Counted from the stretch's first letter, positions 55,390 through 64,000 are shown. The stretch is DNA of 64,000 bases from Thermocatellispora tengchongensis (GCF_014202315.1 NZ_JACHGN010000011.1:248001-312000); one strand, 5' to 3'. Numbers and translations: made by a program. The notes: a model not told the origin generated them from the sequence alone.

Positions 55390-57594
55390 CTACAGCAGCT
55401 TGTCCGGGGTGATCGGCAGGTCGCGGACGCGTTTCCCCGTCGCGTGGAAGACGGCGTTGAGGATGGCGGGAGCGGTCCCGATGGTGGCGATCTCACCGAG
55501 GCCCTTCACGCTCCCGGGAATGTGCGGGTCGTCCCTCTCGACGAAGATCGCTTCGATGTCGGGGACGTCGGCGTTGACGGGGACGTGGTATCCCCAGAAG
55601 CCGGCGTTGGTGATGCGCGCGTCGCGGCGGTCCACCTCGGTGGCCTCTGTCAGCGCCTGGCCGATGCCCATCACCACTCCGCCGATGACCTGGCTGCGGG
55701 CGGTGCGGGGGTTGATGATGCGGCCGGCCTCGATCGCCTTGACGTGTCTGGTCACGCGGACCGTCCCGAGCTCCGGGTCCACCTTCACCTCGGTGAAGTC
55801 GGCGCCGAAGGCCCACCTCGCGACCGTCGCCCCCTCGCGCGGCGGTGGGGTGTGGTCTCCCGTGGCGGACTGCAGCCGGTTGCGGCGCAGGATCTGCGCG
55901 TACCTCTCGCCCCTCGACCGGTCACCGCGCACGAACAGGTATCCGTCGTCCACCAGGACGTCGTCCGGGGACGCGCCGGACAGCGGTGAGCCCTCGTCGG
56001 CCACGGCGATGCGGATCACCTTCGCCCGCAGCGCCTCGCCGGCGAGCCGGGCCGCCGCAGCGACGCTGGCCGCGGTGTGCGAACCGAACGAGCCCCCGCC
56101 GGTCGGCAGATCGGTGTCGCCCAGTTCCGCGCGCATCATCTCCACCGGGACGCCGAGCGCGTCCGCCGCCACCTGAGTCATGATCGTGAACGTGCCGGTG
56201 CCCAGGTCCTGGCTGCCGATCTGCACCACGGCGCGCCCGTCGGCGCCGAGCCTGACGAGCGCGCTCGTCGGATCGCTGCCGGCGTGCCGGATCGCCGTGG
56301 CCATGCCCCACCCGACCAGGTATCGGCCGTCCCGCATCGAGCGCGGCTCCGGGTTCCGCTCCGGCCAGCCGAACCGCCGCGCTCCCCGTTCGTAGCACTC
56401 CAGCAGGCCGTTGCTGGACCAGGGGAGGCCGGAGTTCGGGTCCCGCTCGGCGTAGTTGCGCCTGCGCAGTTCCAGCGGGTCCACGCCCAGCTCGGCGGCG
56501 AGCTCGTCCATCGCCGACTCGACGGACACCAGCCCCACCCCCTCGACAGGAGACCGCATCGGCACCGGCGTCTGGCAGTTGACCTTCACGAACCGCTGGG
56601 TGGTCCGGATGTTCGGGCAGCCGTACGGCACCGGGGTGGCGGCGCCGATGTAGAACGGCGGCGTGTCGTAGAACGCGGATGTCTCACCGACGCAGTCCTG
56701 CGCGATGGCGGTGAGCACGCCGTCGCGCCGGGCCCCCAGCCGGACCCGCTGGACGGAGTGCGGCCGCTGGCCGGTGGCGGCGAACATCTGCCGGCGGGTG
56801 GTCACCAGCCGCACCTGCCGCCCGGTGAGCCTGGCCGCCATCGCCGTCACCACGCTCGGCCAGCACCAGGCGGCCTTGCCGCCGAAGCCACCGCCGAGGA
56901 ACTCGGAGACGACCCGGACCTGTTCCGGCCGGAGCCCGAACGTCGTGGCCAGTCCGTCGCGGACCATGCTGATCGTCTGGGTGGACACGTGCACCGTCAC
57001 CTCGTCCGCCGTCCACCGCACCGTGGTCGCCATCGTCTCCATGGGGTGGTGGTGCTGCGCCGGGGTGGTGTACGTACGGTCGATGACGACCGCCGCGTCG
57101 GCCAGCCCCCGGTCCACGTCGCCGATCGTCGTCGGCGGCGCGTACCGCGGGGAGTCGAACGCGTCGTCGATCCCCTCGAACAGGGTGGCGACCGGCCGCT
57201 CCTCCGCGTACTCCACCCGGACCAGGGAGGCCGCGTGCGTCGCGTTCTCCAGGGTGTCGGCCACCACCACCGCCACCGGCTGGCCAGAGTAGTGCACGCG
57301 ATCGTCCTGAAGCACCAGGAGCGTCTCATGGGCCGGGCCGAGGACCTCCTGCGCCGGGACCGGCCGCAGCCGCGGCGCGTTGTGGTGGGTGATCAGCTCA
57401 AGGACGCCGCCGGCCGCGCGGGCCTGCCGGGCGTCGATCGAGGTGATCCGTCCCTTCGCCACGGCGGCGCAGACCGCCACCGCGTGGACGAGGTCCTTCC
57501 CGTCATCCTGCGGCAGGTCGGCGGTGTACCGGGCCGCGCCGGTGACCTTGAGCCTGCCCTCCACCCGCGCGATGGGCCGTCCCACGACACTCAT
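55390..57594 (-). CDS. Molybdenum hydroxylase, molybdopterin-binding catalytic subunit (Tat-targeted complex)
   Basis: The 734-residue large subunit of the second aldehyde-oxidoreductase-like enzyme shows RVEGRLKVTGAARYTADLPQ, GGGFGGKAAWCW, PMRSPVEGVGLVSVESAMDE, IGSQDLGTGTF and the catalytic Glu in VKGLGEIATIG. It is longer than the first copy (708). It lacks its own export signal and would be carried out folded with the small subunit. The start ATG 57594 follows the FAD gene stop by 1 nt. Confidence 0.93.
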   Translation of the reverse strand: MSVVGRPIARVEGRLKVTGAARYTADLPQDDGKDLVHAVAVCAAVAKGRITSIDARQARAAGGVLELITHHNAPRLRPVPAQEVLGPAHETLLVLQDDRVHYSGQPVAVVVADTLENATHAASLVRVEYAEERPVATLFEGIDDAFDSPRYAPPTTIGDVDRGLADAAVVIDRTYTTPAQHHHPMETMATTVRWTADEVTVHVSTQTISMVRDGLATTFGLRPEQVRVVSEFLGGGFGGKAAWCWPSVVTAMAARLTGRQVRLVTTRRQMFAATGQRPHSVQRVRLGARRDGVLTAIAQDCVGETSAFYDTPPFYIGAATPVPYGCPNIRTTQRFVKVNCQTPVPMRSPVEGVGLVSVESAMDELAAELGVDPLELRRRNYAERDPNSGLPWSSNGLLECYERGARRFGWPERNPEPRSMRDGRYLVGWGMATAIRHAGSDPTSALVRLGADGRAVVQIGSQDLGTGTFTIMTQVAADALGVPVEMMRAELGDTDLPTGGGSFGSHTAASVAAAARLAGEALRAKVIRIAVADEGSPLSGASPDDVLVDDGYLFVRGDRSRGERYAQILRRNRLQSATGDHTPPPREGATVARWAFGADFTEVKVDPELGTVRVTRHVKAIEAGRIINPRTARSQVIGGVVMGIGQALTEATEVDRRDARITNAGFWGYHVPVNADVPDIEAIFVERDDPHIPGSVKGLGEIATIGTAPAILNAVFHATGKRVRDLPITPDKLL

Positions 57595-57595
57595 C

Positions 57596-58567
57596 TCAAT
57601 CCCCCACTTCCGACAGCGCGCGGGCCACCGCCCGCTCGACCATCGCGACCTTGAACCGGTTGTGCCGCCGCGGTGTGGCGCCGCTCGCGGCGGCCTGGCC
57701 CGCGGCCCGCCGGCTCTCCTCGTTCAGCGGCTTCCCGGTGAGGGCCGCCTCGGCGGCGCGGGCCCGCCACGGCCGCGGCGCCACACCGCCGAGCGCGATC
57801 CGGCAGTCGCGCACCACACCGCGCCGGACGTCCACCGCGACGGCGACCGAGACCAGCGCGAACGCGAACGAGGCACGGTCGCGGATCTTCAGGTAGTGCG
57901 AGCGGGCCGCGAACCTGCTCGCCGGAACGTCGATCCCGGTGATCAGCTCGCCGTGGTCGAGAACCGTCTCGCGGTGCGGCTCCTCACCCGGCAGCCGGTA
58001 CAGCTCCTCGATCGGGATCGACCGGGCGCCGGCCGGCCCCTGCGTCCGCACCACCGCGTCCAGCGCGGTCAGCGCCACGGCCAGGTCGGAAGGGTGCACG
58101 GCGATGCAGTGGTCGCTGCCGCCGAAGATCGCGTTGTAGCGGTTGTTGCCCTCCAGAGCGCCGCATCCGGAGCCCGGTTCCCGGCGGTTGCAGGCGAAGC
58201 GGACGTCGCGGTAGTAGGAGCACCGCGTCCGCTGCAGCAGGTTCCCTCCGGGGGTGAACATGTTGCGCACCTGCGGGGACGCGCCGGCCAGCAGGGCCTG
58301 CGCCAGCACCGGGTAGTCGCGGCGCACGACCGGATGGTTCTCCACGTGACGGGCGAGGGCGCCGATGTGCAGTCCTTCCGCACCCGGGCGGATGGAGGTC
58401 AGCGGCAGGGCGCGGATGTCCACCAGCCGGTCGGCCGCGATCTGACCCTCGCGGACGAGATTCAGCACCTCGGTGGCGCCCGCGACGTACAGCGCCTTCG
58501 GGTCCGGCGACACCTGCAGCACGGCCGACCGCACGGTGCTCACCGTGGTGTAGGAGAAGGGCCTCAT
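57596..58567 (-). CDS. Molybdenum hydroxylase, FAD-binding subunit (PaoB-like)
   Basis: The 323-residue protein has FAD-binding YVAGATEVLNLVREG and TPGGNLLQRTRC. The extra [4Fe-4S] Cys set is RCSYYRDVRFACNRREPGSG, then C and DHC. The C-terminal CO_deh_flav domain is IALGGVAPRPWRARAAEAAL. It is homologous to the subunit at 7888-8892 with the same gene order. The start ATG 58567 overlaps the small-subunit stop (ATGA). Confidence 0.93.
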   Translation of the reverse strand: MRPFSYTTVSTVRSAVLQVSPDPKALYVAGATEVLNLVREGQIAADRLVDIRALPLTSIRPGAEGLHIGALARHVENHPVVRRDYPVLAQALLAGASPQVRNMFTPGGNLLQRTRCSYYRDVRFACNRREPGSGCGALEGNNRYNAIFGGSDHCIAVHPSDLAVALTALDAVVRTQGPAGARSIPIEELYRLPGEEPHRETVLDHGELITGIDVPASRFAARSHYLKIRDRASFAFALVSVAVAVDVRRGVVRDCRIALGGVAPRPWRARAAEAALTGKPLNEESRRAAGQAAASGATPRRHNRFKVAMVERAVARALSEVGD

Positions 58568-59217
58568 CGCGCGCCTCCGCCGGCCGCCTGGCGCACCGCC
58601 GCGACAATGTTCGGGTACGCGCCGCAGCGGCAGATGTTGCCGCTCATCCACTCCCGCACCTCTTCGGGAGAGCCGGCATGGCCCTCCTCGATCAGCGCGA
58701 CGGCGCTCATGATCTGCCCGGACGTGCAGTATCCGCACTGGAACGCGTCGCATTCGAGGAACGCCCGCTGCACCGGATGCAGCTCGTCCCCCCTGGCCAG
58801 CCCCTCGATCGTGGTGATCTCGGCGTCCCGCTGCATGACCGCCAGCGTGAGGCAGGAGTTGACGCGCCGGCCGTCGACCAGCACCGTGCACGCTCCGCAC
58901 GCCCCCTGGTCGCAGCCCTTCTTCGTGCCCGTCAGCCCGAGCCGCTCGCGCAGCGCGTCCAGCAGCGTCGTCCTGGGCTCCACCGACAACGTGCGCTCCC
59001 GCCCGTTCACCCGCAGGCTGATCTCCACCGGCTCGGCGGCCAGCGTCTCCTCCCGGACGGGCGGCGCGGTCGCGGCACGCGCGGCCCCGGCTTGGGGGGC
59101 CAGCCCCGCGCCGACCGTCGCCGCGCCGATCAGCGCGCCGCGCCCGAGCACCTGCCGTCTGCTCGGTCCTCCGGCCGCGCGGCCGGAGGACTCCATGCTT
59201 GAAGCGTCATCTGGCAT
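58564..59217 (-). CDS. Molybdenum hydroxylase, [2Fe-2S] subunit with Tat signal (PaoA-like)
   Basis: The 217-residue protein has a twin-arginine leader at about 10-45: SRRQVLGRG followed by a hydrophobic stretch and AGAARAA. The mature part has GCDQGACGACTVL and the second cluster QCGYCTSGQ ... GNICRCGAY. The complex should therefore act outside the membrane, like E. coli PaoABC, for example to detoxify aldehydes. The start ATG 59217 has GAGAGG 11 nt upstream. It is the first gene of the operon, divergent from an AraC-type regulator. Confidence 0.93.
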   Translation of the reverse strand: MPDDASSMESSGRAAGGPSRRQVLGRGALIGAATVGAGLAPQAGAARAATAPPVREETLAAEPVEISLRVNGRERTLSVEPRTTLLDALRERLGLTGTKKGCDQGACGACTVLVDGRRVNSCLTLAVMQRDAEITTIEGLARGDELHPVQRAFLECDAFQCGYCTSGQIMSAVALIEEGHAGSPEEVREWMSGNICRCGAYPNIVAAVRQAAGGGAR

Positions 59218-59314
59218 GGAAACGTGTGCCTCTCTCTGGTTCCACCTGGACTCCGCCCAGGACCTGATCGGCAGCGTAGGGTCGGCGCAAGGCTCCAACT
59301 AGGATGAAATTGAC

Positions 59315-60133
59315 ATGGACGAGTCCCAGACGCTCACGTGGCGCCCCCGGGAGCTGCCGGGGGTGGAGGTGGTGGCCGAACGTGGGGCGGCGTACACCCG
59401 CCGGCACGTGCGCCTGGACACCGGGTACGCGATCAAGATCACGCTCGGCGGCGCGCCACCGCCGATGCGGTACCGAGGTCGTGTTCACGACTCGGCCGCC
59501 CCCGGCATGGTGACCGTGGTCGAGCCGGACGAGGTCGTGTACTCGCTCGGCCGGGACGCGACCACGCACCGGCTGTTCTCTCACATCCTCGTCGTGGACG
59601 CCGGGCTCATGCCGGCCGGCGCCGGGCGCGCGGACCGGCCCCGGTTCCGCGAGCTGAGATATCACGACCGCGCCCTGTTCGACGGCATCGCGGTGCTGCA
59701 CAGCAGCCTGGCCCACGGCGACGACCGGCTGACCCTGCAGTCGACGCTGACCGGTCTGCTCGACAACCTGGTCAGCCGGCACGCCACCGCCCCGGGCGCG
59801 GTGAGCCCCGTGCTCCGCCCCCGGGCGCTGCGCCAGGTGCGCGAGCTCCTGCACGACCGGCTGGACGACAACATCGGCCTCGACGAACTGGCGTCGGTGG
59901 CCGGATGCGGCAAGCACCATCTCATCAGAAGCTTCCAGCACGCCTACGGCGTTCCGCCGCACCGCTACCGGAACCTGCTACGCCTGGCCAGGGCCAGGTC
60001 ACTGCTGGCGGTGGGCCGGAGCGTCGCGGAGGTGGCCGCCGAGCTCGGCTTCTTCGACCAGAGCCACCTCAACCGGCACTTCCGGCAGTCCTACGGCATG
60101 AGCGCGGGCGCCTACGCCAAGGCCGTGCGGTAG
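59315..60133 (+). CDS. AraC-family transcription regulator
   Basis: The protein has 272 residues. An N-terminal cupin-like sensor is followed by two HTH motifs (DNIGLDELASVAGCGKHHLI, then RSFQHAYGVPPHRYRNLLRL; SVAEVAAELGFFDQSHLNRH, then FRQSYGMSAGAY). It is divergent from the Tat-targeted molybdenum hydroxylase with only 97 bp between, so it is the likely activator or repressor of that operon. TAGGAT (59300-59305) lies 9 nt before the ATG and no ribosome site is present, suggesting a leaderless mRNA. Confidence 0.9.
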   Translation: MDESQTLTWRPRELPGVEVVAERGAAYTRRHVRLDTGYAIKITLGGAPPPMRYRGRVHDSAAPGMVTVVEPDEVVYSLGRDATTHRLFSHILVVDAGLMPAGAGRADRPRFRELRYHDRALFDGIAVLHSSLAHGDDRLTLQSTLTGLLDNLVSRHATAPGAVSPVLRPRALRQVRELLHDRLDDNIGLDELASVAGCGKHHLIRSFQHAYGVPPHRYRNLLRLARARSLLAVGRSVAEVAAELGFFDQSHLNRHFRQSYGMSAGAYAKAVR

Positions 60134-60252
60134 GCGGTCCCGCCACCGTCTCCACGCGAAAACGTCACACCGGCGCTCGGGGCGGGCGCGCGCACGGCGC
60201 TGCCCGCAAGCCCACCCGAGAATCCTCGGCCAGGACGCGTCACCTGACACCT

Positions 60253-60271
60253 CCTAGGCGACATGCCTAGG
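60253..60271. promoter_or_regulatory. Dyad CCTAGGC-N5-GCCTAGG upstream of the alcohol dehydrogenase
   Basis: A perfect 7-bp inverted repeat with a 5-bp spacer lies 140 bp before the ADH start codon. It has the size of a TetR/MarR/MerR-type operator; no such regulator gene is adjacent. The rest of 60134-60411 holds no recognisable gene. Confidence 0.5.
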
Positions 60272-60411
60272 CGATGTTCGCCGACGCGACCGCGGTGCGG
60301 GGGCGGCGAGCATGAACGCGTGTCCCGGGAGGGGCGTGACCCGAAGAAGCGGAGTGGGATGGACCACGCTCGTCCGGCCCGCCGCTGAACCGATGGGAAG
60401 GAGTTTCGCCG

Positions 60412-61431
60412 ATGACGACGCAGATGAAGGCGGTTGTCGTACCTGAAGTGAAGGCCGGTTGGGAGGTGCGGGAGCGGCCCGTGCCGGAGCCGGGGCCGGG
60501 TGAGGTGCTGGTGCGCGTCCACGCGTGCGGGATCTGCGGCACCGACCTGTGGATGGCCCACGGGGTGCTGTCGTTCCGGGAGTTCCCGCTGTTCATGGGG
60601 CACGAGGGCGTGGGTGAGGTGGTGGCGCTGGGCGCGGGCGTCACCGAGCGCAGGATCGGCGACCGCGTCGGGATGCCGATGATGCAGAAGCGCTGCGGCG
60701 CCTGCGACTTCTGCCGCGAGGAGCACCCGAACAGCTTCGTCACCGCCGGCAACTGCGCGAGCCCGACGCTGACCGGCGTAAACGTCGACGGCGCCCTGGC
60801 CGAGTACATGGTCGCCGACGTCGGGGGCACGGTCCTGCTCCCGGACGGGATCTCCTACGAGGACGCCGCGCCCACGGTGTGCGCCGGCTACACGACCTGG
60901 GCCGGCATCCGCCGGGCCGACGCCAAGCCGGGGGCCCGGGTCGCCGTCGTCGGCGTCGGCGGGATCGGCCACTTCGCGATCCAGTTCGCCAAGGCCGTCG
61001 GTTACCACGTGATCGCGGTGACCCGCAGCCCCGGCAAGCACGCGCTCGCCCGCGAGCTCGGCGCCGACGACGTCGTCGCCGACGGTGCGGCGCTCAAGGA
61101 GATCGGTGGCGCCGACGTCCTGCTGCACACCAGCAGCTCGCATGCCGCCGCCATCGACGCGATGACGGGCCTGCGGCCCTGGGGCAAGCTCGTGCTGATG
61201 GGCCTGGCCGAGGACGAGATGATCCTGCCGGCACTGCCGCTGACCACGCACAGCCACCAGATCATCGGCTCGGCCCACAACGGCATGGAGTATCTCGCCG
61301 AAGCTCTCGACATCGTGGCGCGCGGCCAGGTCAAGCCGATGGTCGAGCTGTTCCCCCTGGAGCGCGTCAACGACGCCTATCAGAGGGTCGCCAGCGGCGA
61401 CGTGCGTTTCAAGGCCGTCGTCACGTTCTGA
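60412..61431 (+). CDS. Zinc-dependent alcohol dehydrogenase (AdhP-like)
   Basis: The 339-residue medium-chain dehydrogenase interconverts alcohols and aldehydes. Catalytic zinc ligands are in HACGICGTDLW and GHEGVGEV, plus the later Cys in PTVCAGYTTW. The structural zinc site MQKRCGACDFCREEHPNSF, then NC holds three or four Cys. The NAD site is VVGVGGIGHFAIQFAKA. The start ATG 60412 has GGAAGGAG 8 nt upstream. It lies near an aldehyde-oxidising molybdenum hydroxylase operon, so a shared aldehyde substrate is possible. Confidence 0.92.
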   Translation: MTTQMKAVVVPEVKAGWEVRERPVPEPGPGEVLVRVHACGICGTDLWMAHGVLSFREFPLFMGHEGVGEVVALGAGVTERRIGDRVGMPMMQKRCGACDFCREEHPNSFVTAGNCASPTLTGVNVDGALAEYMVADVGGTVLLPDGISYEDAAPTVCAGYTTWAGIRRADAKPGARVAVVGVGGIGHFAIQFAKAVGYHVIAVTRSPGKHALARELGADDVVADGAALKEIGGADVLLHTSSSHAAAIDAMTGLRPWGKLVLMGLAEDEMILPALPLTTHSHQIIGSAHNGMEYLAEALDIVARGQVKPMVELFPLERVNDAYQRVASGDVRFKAVVTF

Positions 61432-61583
61432 CCGGCATCCGGTGGCGGACAGCGACCGGAATCGCAAGTCCACGACCCTGTCTTCACCCCGCCATCGCCT
61501 TGTCCTCGCCGCCCCCCGAACGGGGGACGGCAACGAGGAACGCCTCCTCCACCAAGGAGGCTCAGGAGTTGTCCTGGTGTGGA

Positions 61584-61626
61584 GGCGCGGTGTGCCTGGG
61601 GACGCTGCTGCCAGGCGCACCGCGCC
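61584..61626. terminator. Strong GC-rich hairpin downstream of the alcohol dehydrogenase
   Basis: GGCGCGGTGTGCCTGG (61584-61599) pairs with CCAGGCGCACCGCGCC (61611-61626): 16 bp with one G-U pair and an 11-nt loop. It probably ends ADH transcription; there is no T-tract, as is common in actinomycetes. Confidence 0.5.
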
Positions 61627-61661
61627 CTGCACAGGGTCCGCGATGTAAGCGATTGTCGATG

Positions 61662-61673
61662 GTGTCGCGACAC
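61662..61673. promoter_or_regulatory. Perfect palindrome GTGTCGCGACAC before the SnoaL-like gene
   Basis: The 12-bp palindrome is centred 46 bp upstream of the start codon, a normal operator position. The regulator is unknown. Confidence 0.45.
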
Positions 61674-61713
61674 AGGCCAAGAACGAACAATTCGAATCTC
61701 ACCGCGAGTAGTG

Positions 61714-62181
61714 ATGAACACCATGAGAGACATCGAGGCTCGGCTCCGGACCCTTGAGGACAAGGACGCCATCCGCGGCCTGCTCATCAAGGGCTGGCGC
61801 GCGCTCGACCAGAAGGACTGGGAGACCTGGATCGGCTGCTGGCACCCTGAGGCGCAGCTCGCCTTCGGCCCGTGGGAGCCGCTGCGGGGACGTGAGGCGA
61901 TACTCACAGCGGTCCGGGACGCGGAGTCGCCGTACGCGGCGATGATGCACTACGTGCACAACACGCACTTCGAGATCGACGGCGACCGCGCCACGGGCGT
62001 CGGCTACATGCTCTTCGTCGGCGTCCCCGACGGAACTGCGGCCGGGGATCACTTCGACATGGGCGGGGCCTACGACTGGGAGTTCGTCCGTACGCAGGAG
62101 GGCTGGCGGGTGCTCGGGCAGCACCTGACCCTCACCTGGAGCCTCGGCGTCGACACCCTGGGAGCCTTTGCCGACGCGTGA
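61714..62181 (+). CDS. SnoaL-like/NTF2-fold protein
   Basis: The 155-residue protein has the cone-like NTF2 fold: IRGLLIKGWRALDQKDWETW, WHPEAQLAFGPWEPLRGREA, HNTHFEIDGDRATGVGYML and DWEFVRTQEGWRVLGQHL. Such proteins act as small isomerases, dehydratases or cyclases, or only bind ligands; catalytic residues cannot be assigned. ATG 61714 follows GTG 61711, either may start, and no ribosome site is present. It precedes a lactonase-like gene by 123 nt, so a joint function is possible. Confidence 0.82.
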   Translation: MNTMRDIEARLRTLEDKDAIRGLLIKGWRALDQKDWETWIGCWHPEAQLAFGPWEPLRGREAILTAVRDAESPYAAMMHYVHNTHFEIDGDRATGVGYMLFVGVPDGTAAGDHFDMGGAYDWEFVRTQEGWRVLGQHLTLTWSLGVDTLGAFADA

Positions 62182-62304
62182 GGACCGGCGGGCGGATCAC
62201 GAGGTCGCCGAGCGGAACTCCGATGCCTTATGCGACGCTCTCGTCACCGCCGTGACACATTTGTACCCGCAGTAAATGCTTGTCAGTGTCTATCACTGGA
62301 CGAC

Positions 62305-63273
62305 ATGAGGGGCACCGTGGCTACGATTCCCACCGCGGCCGGCGCCATCGACAGCGCCGAGTTGGGCAGGACCCTCGCCCACGAGCACGTGTTCGTGCTC
62401 GGGGCCGAGTACCAGCAGAACTATCAGGACTGGGACGAGGAAACACGTGTGGCCGAGGCCGTCACGGCTCTGGCCGAACTGAAGTCGCTCGGCATCGACA
62501 GCATCCTCGACCCGACGGTGCTCGGGCTCGGCCGGTACGTGCCGCGCGTGCGGCGCATCGCCGAGCAGGTGGACCTCAACATCGTGGTCGCGACCGGGCT
62601 CTACACCTACTCCGACCTGCCGTTCCAGTTCCACTACAACGGTCCCGGCCTCCTGTTCGACATGCCCGAACCGCTCACCGAGTTGTTCGTCAAGGACCTG
62701 ACCGAGGGGATCGGGGACACGGGGGTCAAGGCCGCGTTCCTCAAGTGCGCGATCGACACGCCCGGCCTGACGCCCGGGGTGGAGCGCGTCCTTCGGGCGG
62801 TGGGCCAGGCGCATGTGCGCACCGGCGCTCCGGTCATGGTGCACACCAACCCGCACACGAAGTCGGGGCTGGTGGCCCAGCGGGTGCTCGCCGAGGAGGG
62901 CGTGGATCTGTCGAAGGTAGTGCTCGCGCACTGCGGCGACTCGACCGACGTCGATCACCTGGCCGAGCTCGCCGACGCCGGCTCGCTGCTGGGCATGGAC
63001 CGCTTCGGGCTCGACGAGCTGCTGCCGTTCGAGCAGCGGGTGGACACGATCGTGCGGCTGGTCGAGCGCGGGTACGGCGACCACATGGTGATCGCGCACG
63101 ACGCCTCGTGCTATATCGACTGGTACACGCCGCAGGACGCCGCGAGAGTGGCTCCGCGCTGGCACTTCCGGCACATCAGCGAGGACGTCCTGCCGGCGCT
63201 GAAGGAGCGCGGCCTGTCCGACGACGACGTGGACACGATCCTGGTCGCGAACCCGCGGCGGCTGTTCGAGTAG
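62305..63273 (+). CDS. Phosphotriesterase-family lactonase-like hydrolase
   Basis: The 322-residue binuclear metal hydrolase has the HxH pair in TLAHEHVFV, the bridging Lys in AAFLKCAIDTPGLTPG, His in PVMVHTNPHTKSG, His in VVLAHCGDSTD and Asp in IAHDASCYIDW. Family members include lactonases (PLL/SsoPox-like), esterases and, rarely, phosphotriesterases. Lactone hydrolysis is the most likely activity. The start ATG 62305 has no clear ribosome site. It converges with the LuxR-type gene at the window end. Confidence 0.9.
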   Translation: MRGTVATIPTAAGAIDSAELGRTLAHEHVFVLGAEYQQNYQDWDEETRVAEAVTALAELKSLGIDSILDPTVLGLGRYVPRVRRIAEQVDLNIVVATGLYTYSDLPFQFHYNGPGLLFDMPEPLTELFVKDLTEGIGDTGVKAAFLKCAIDTPGLTPGVERVLRAVGQAHVRTGAPVMVHTNPHTKSGLVAQRVLAEEGVDLSKVVLAHCGDSTDVDHLAELADAGSLLGMDRFGLDELLPFEQRVDTIVRLVERGYGDHMVIAHDASCYIDWYTPQDAARVAPRWHFRHISEDVLPALKERGLSDDDVDTILVANPRRLFE

Positions 63274-63284
63274 GCCCGACAGGG

Positions 63285-64000
63285 TCACGGAAGTCGCACG
63301 GTCCTGAGCTCGCGGCGGGAGGCGATGCCCAGCTTGCCGAAGATGTTGCGCAGGTGCGCGTCGATGGTGCGCGGGCTCAGGAAGAGTTGCGCCGCGACCT
63401 CCTTGGAGGTCGCGCCGCCCGCCACGAGCCGGGCGATGCGCAGCTCCTGCGGCGTCAGGGCATCGGCCGGCTGCGCCGCCCGCTTGCGCGGCTGCTCGCC
63501 GGTGGCCCGCAGCTCGCGGGCGGCGCGTTCGGCGAACGCCTCCACGCCCATGCCCGAGAGCATCTCGTGGGCGGTGCGGAGCTGTTCGCGGGCGTCCTGG
63601 CGCCGGCCCTCGCGGCGTAGCCACTCGCCGTAGACGAGGTGGGCGCGGCCGAGAAAGGTCGCGTACCGGGATCTGGAGAGCTGGTCGATCGCCTCGCGGT
63701 ACAGGTCCTCGGCGGCGGGCCCGGTGGTGGTCAGCGCGCGTGAGCGTGCCTCTATCCCGAGCGCCAGCGGCGTGCCGCTGGCACGGGCGCGGGAGCTGAG
63801 CCGTTCCAGCGTGGCCTCGGCGCGCGCCGGCTCGCCGGCGCGGACGGCGGCCTCGATCAGCTCGGGCAGGGCGGCGCTGCTGTGCGTCAGCTCGTCGTAA
63901 TCGCACGGTACCGAGGCGGCTTTCAGTGCGGCGCGGTAGTCGCCCAGGCCGTTGTACAACACGGACATCGAGGAGTTGGCCAGAGTGATCACCGTTCCCT
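63285..64000 (-). CDS. LuxR-family regulator (large ATP-binding type), 3' part
   Basis: The gene enters from the right edge, so only the last 238 or so residues are seen. Helical TPR-like repeats (EAAVRAGEPARAEATLERLS; GRAHLVYGEWLRREGRRQDA, then REQLRTAHEML) lead to a C-terminal LuxR HTH (LTPQELRIARLVAGGATSKE, then VAAQLFLSPRTIDAHLRNIF). The N-terminal AAA ATPase domain would lie outside. It converges with the lactonase-like gene. Confidence 0.88.
   Translation of the reverse strand, partial: GTVITLANSSMSVLYNGLGDYRAALKAASVPCDYDELTHSSAALPELIEAAVRAGEPARAEATLERLSSRARASGTPLALGIEARSRALTTTGPAAEDLYREAIDQLSRSRYATFLGRAHLVYGEWLRREGRRQDAREQLRTAHEMLSGMGVEAFAERAARELRATGEQPRKRAAQPADALTPQELRIARLVAGGATSKEVAAQLFLSPRTIDAHLRNIFGKLGIASRRELRTVRLP

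Overview
The window is high-GC actinomycete DNA, most probably from the Streptosporangiales (Nonomuraea/Streptosporangium type). This is inferred from the codon usage, GTG/TTG starts, many ATGA/GTGA gene overlaps, leaderless promoters, and the mix of membrane-anchored Ser/Thr kinases, LacI-controlled glycoside hydrolases and large oxidative catabolic operons. No rRNA, tRNA, CRISPR array, prophage or intact insertion sequence was seen.

Layout. 1-491: 3' part of a ribbon-helix-helix protein gene. 566-1685: frameshifted pseudogene. 1769-5715: a Ser/Thr kinase and a pseudokinase, each with a C-terminal propeller-like sensor, overlapping head to tail. 5760-7110: relics of an alpha/beta hydrolase, a LuxR-type regulator and a cytochrome P450. 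7334-11015: three-subunit molybdenum hydroxylase without a Tat signal. 11279-15896: xylan locus (LacI regulator, GH10-CBM2 xylanase, GH3 relic, GH43 enzyme). 15978-17166: stress-protein-like gene and a TetR gene that lost its HTH. 17339-21011: sugar ABC importer. 21084-25210: hydrolase, zinc alcohol dehydrogenase, GH31 alpha-xylosidase relic. 25268-39138: large minus-strand catabolic island. 39727-45209: facing plus-strand catabolic operon with a Crp-type regulator. 45257-46459: MFS relic and frameshifted quinone oxidoreductase. 46616-54793: GH3/GH78 glycoside-utilisation operon with MFS importer and divergent LacI regulator. 54930-59217: VOC protein and a second molybdenum hydroxylase operon, this one Tat-targeted, with a divergent AraC regulator. 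60412-63273: alcohol dehydrogenase, SnoaL-like protein, phosphotriesterase-family lactonase. 63285-64000: 3' part of a LuxR-type regulator.

The most notable system is the catabolic island at 25-45 kb. It combines an LLM flavin monooxygenase and a flavin reductase, alpha/beta hydrolases, an acyl-CoA synthetase, a class III CoA-transferase, a crotonase and many SDRs with a fused-start pair of an APH-like kinase and an acyl-CoA dehydrogenase. Such kinase/ACAD pairs are known from 4-hydroxyacyl-CoA catabolism (LvaA/LvaC, ACAD10/11). A coherent hypothesis is ring oxygenation to a lactone, hydrolysis to a hydroxy acid, CoA activation, phosphorylation of the hydroxyl and dehydrogenation. Three minus-strand transcription units in this island begin downstream of copies of the same 95-150 bp repeat, which probably carries the shared promoter or operator.

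The second theme is gene decay. At least eight genes are broken by internal deletions or frameshifts, including two xylan-related hydrolases. Two LacI circuits have visible candidate operators: GAAACTTTC-like for xylan and ACACGTG-containing for the GH3/GH78 locus. All functional calls come from reading translations and motifs; no database search was run.
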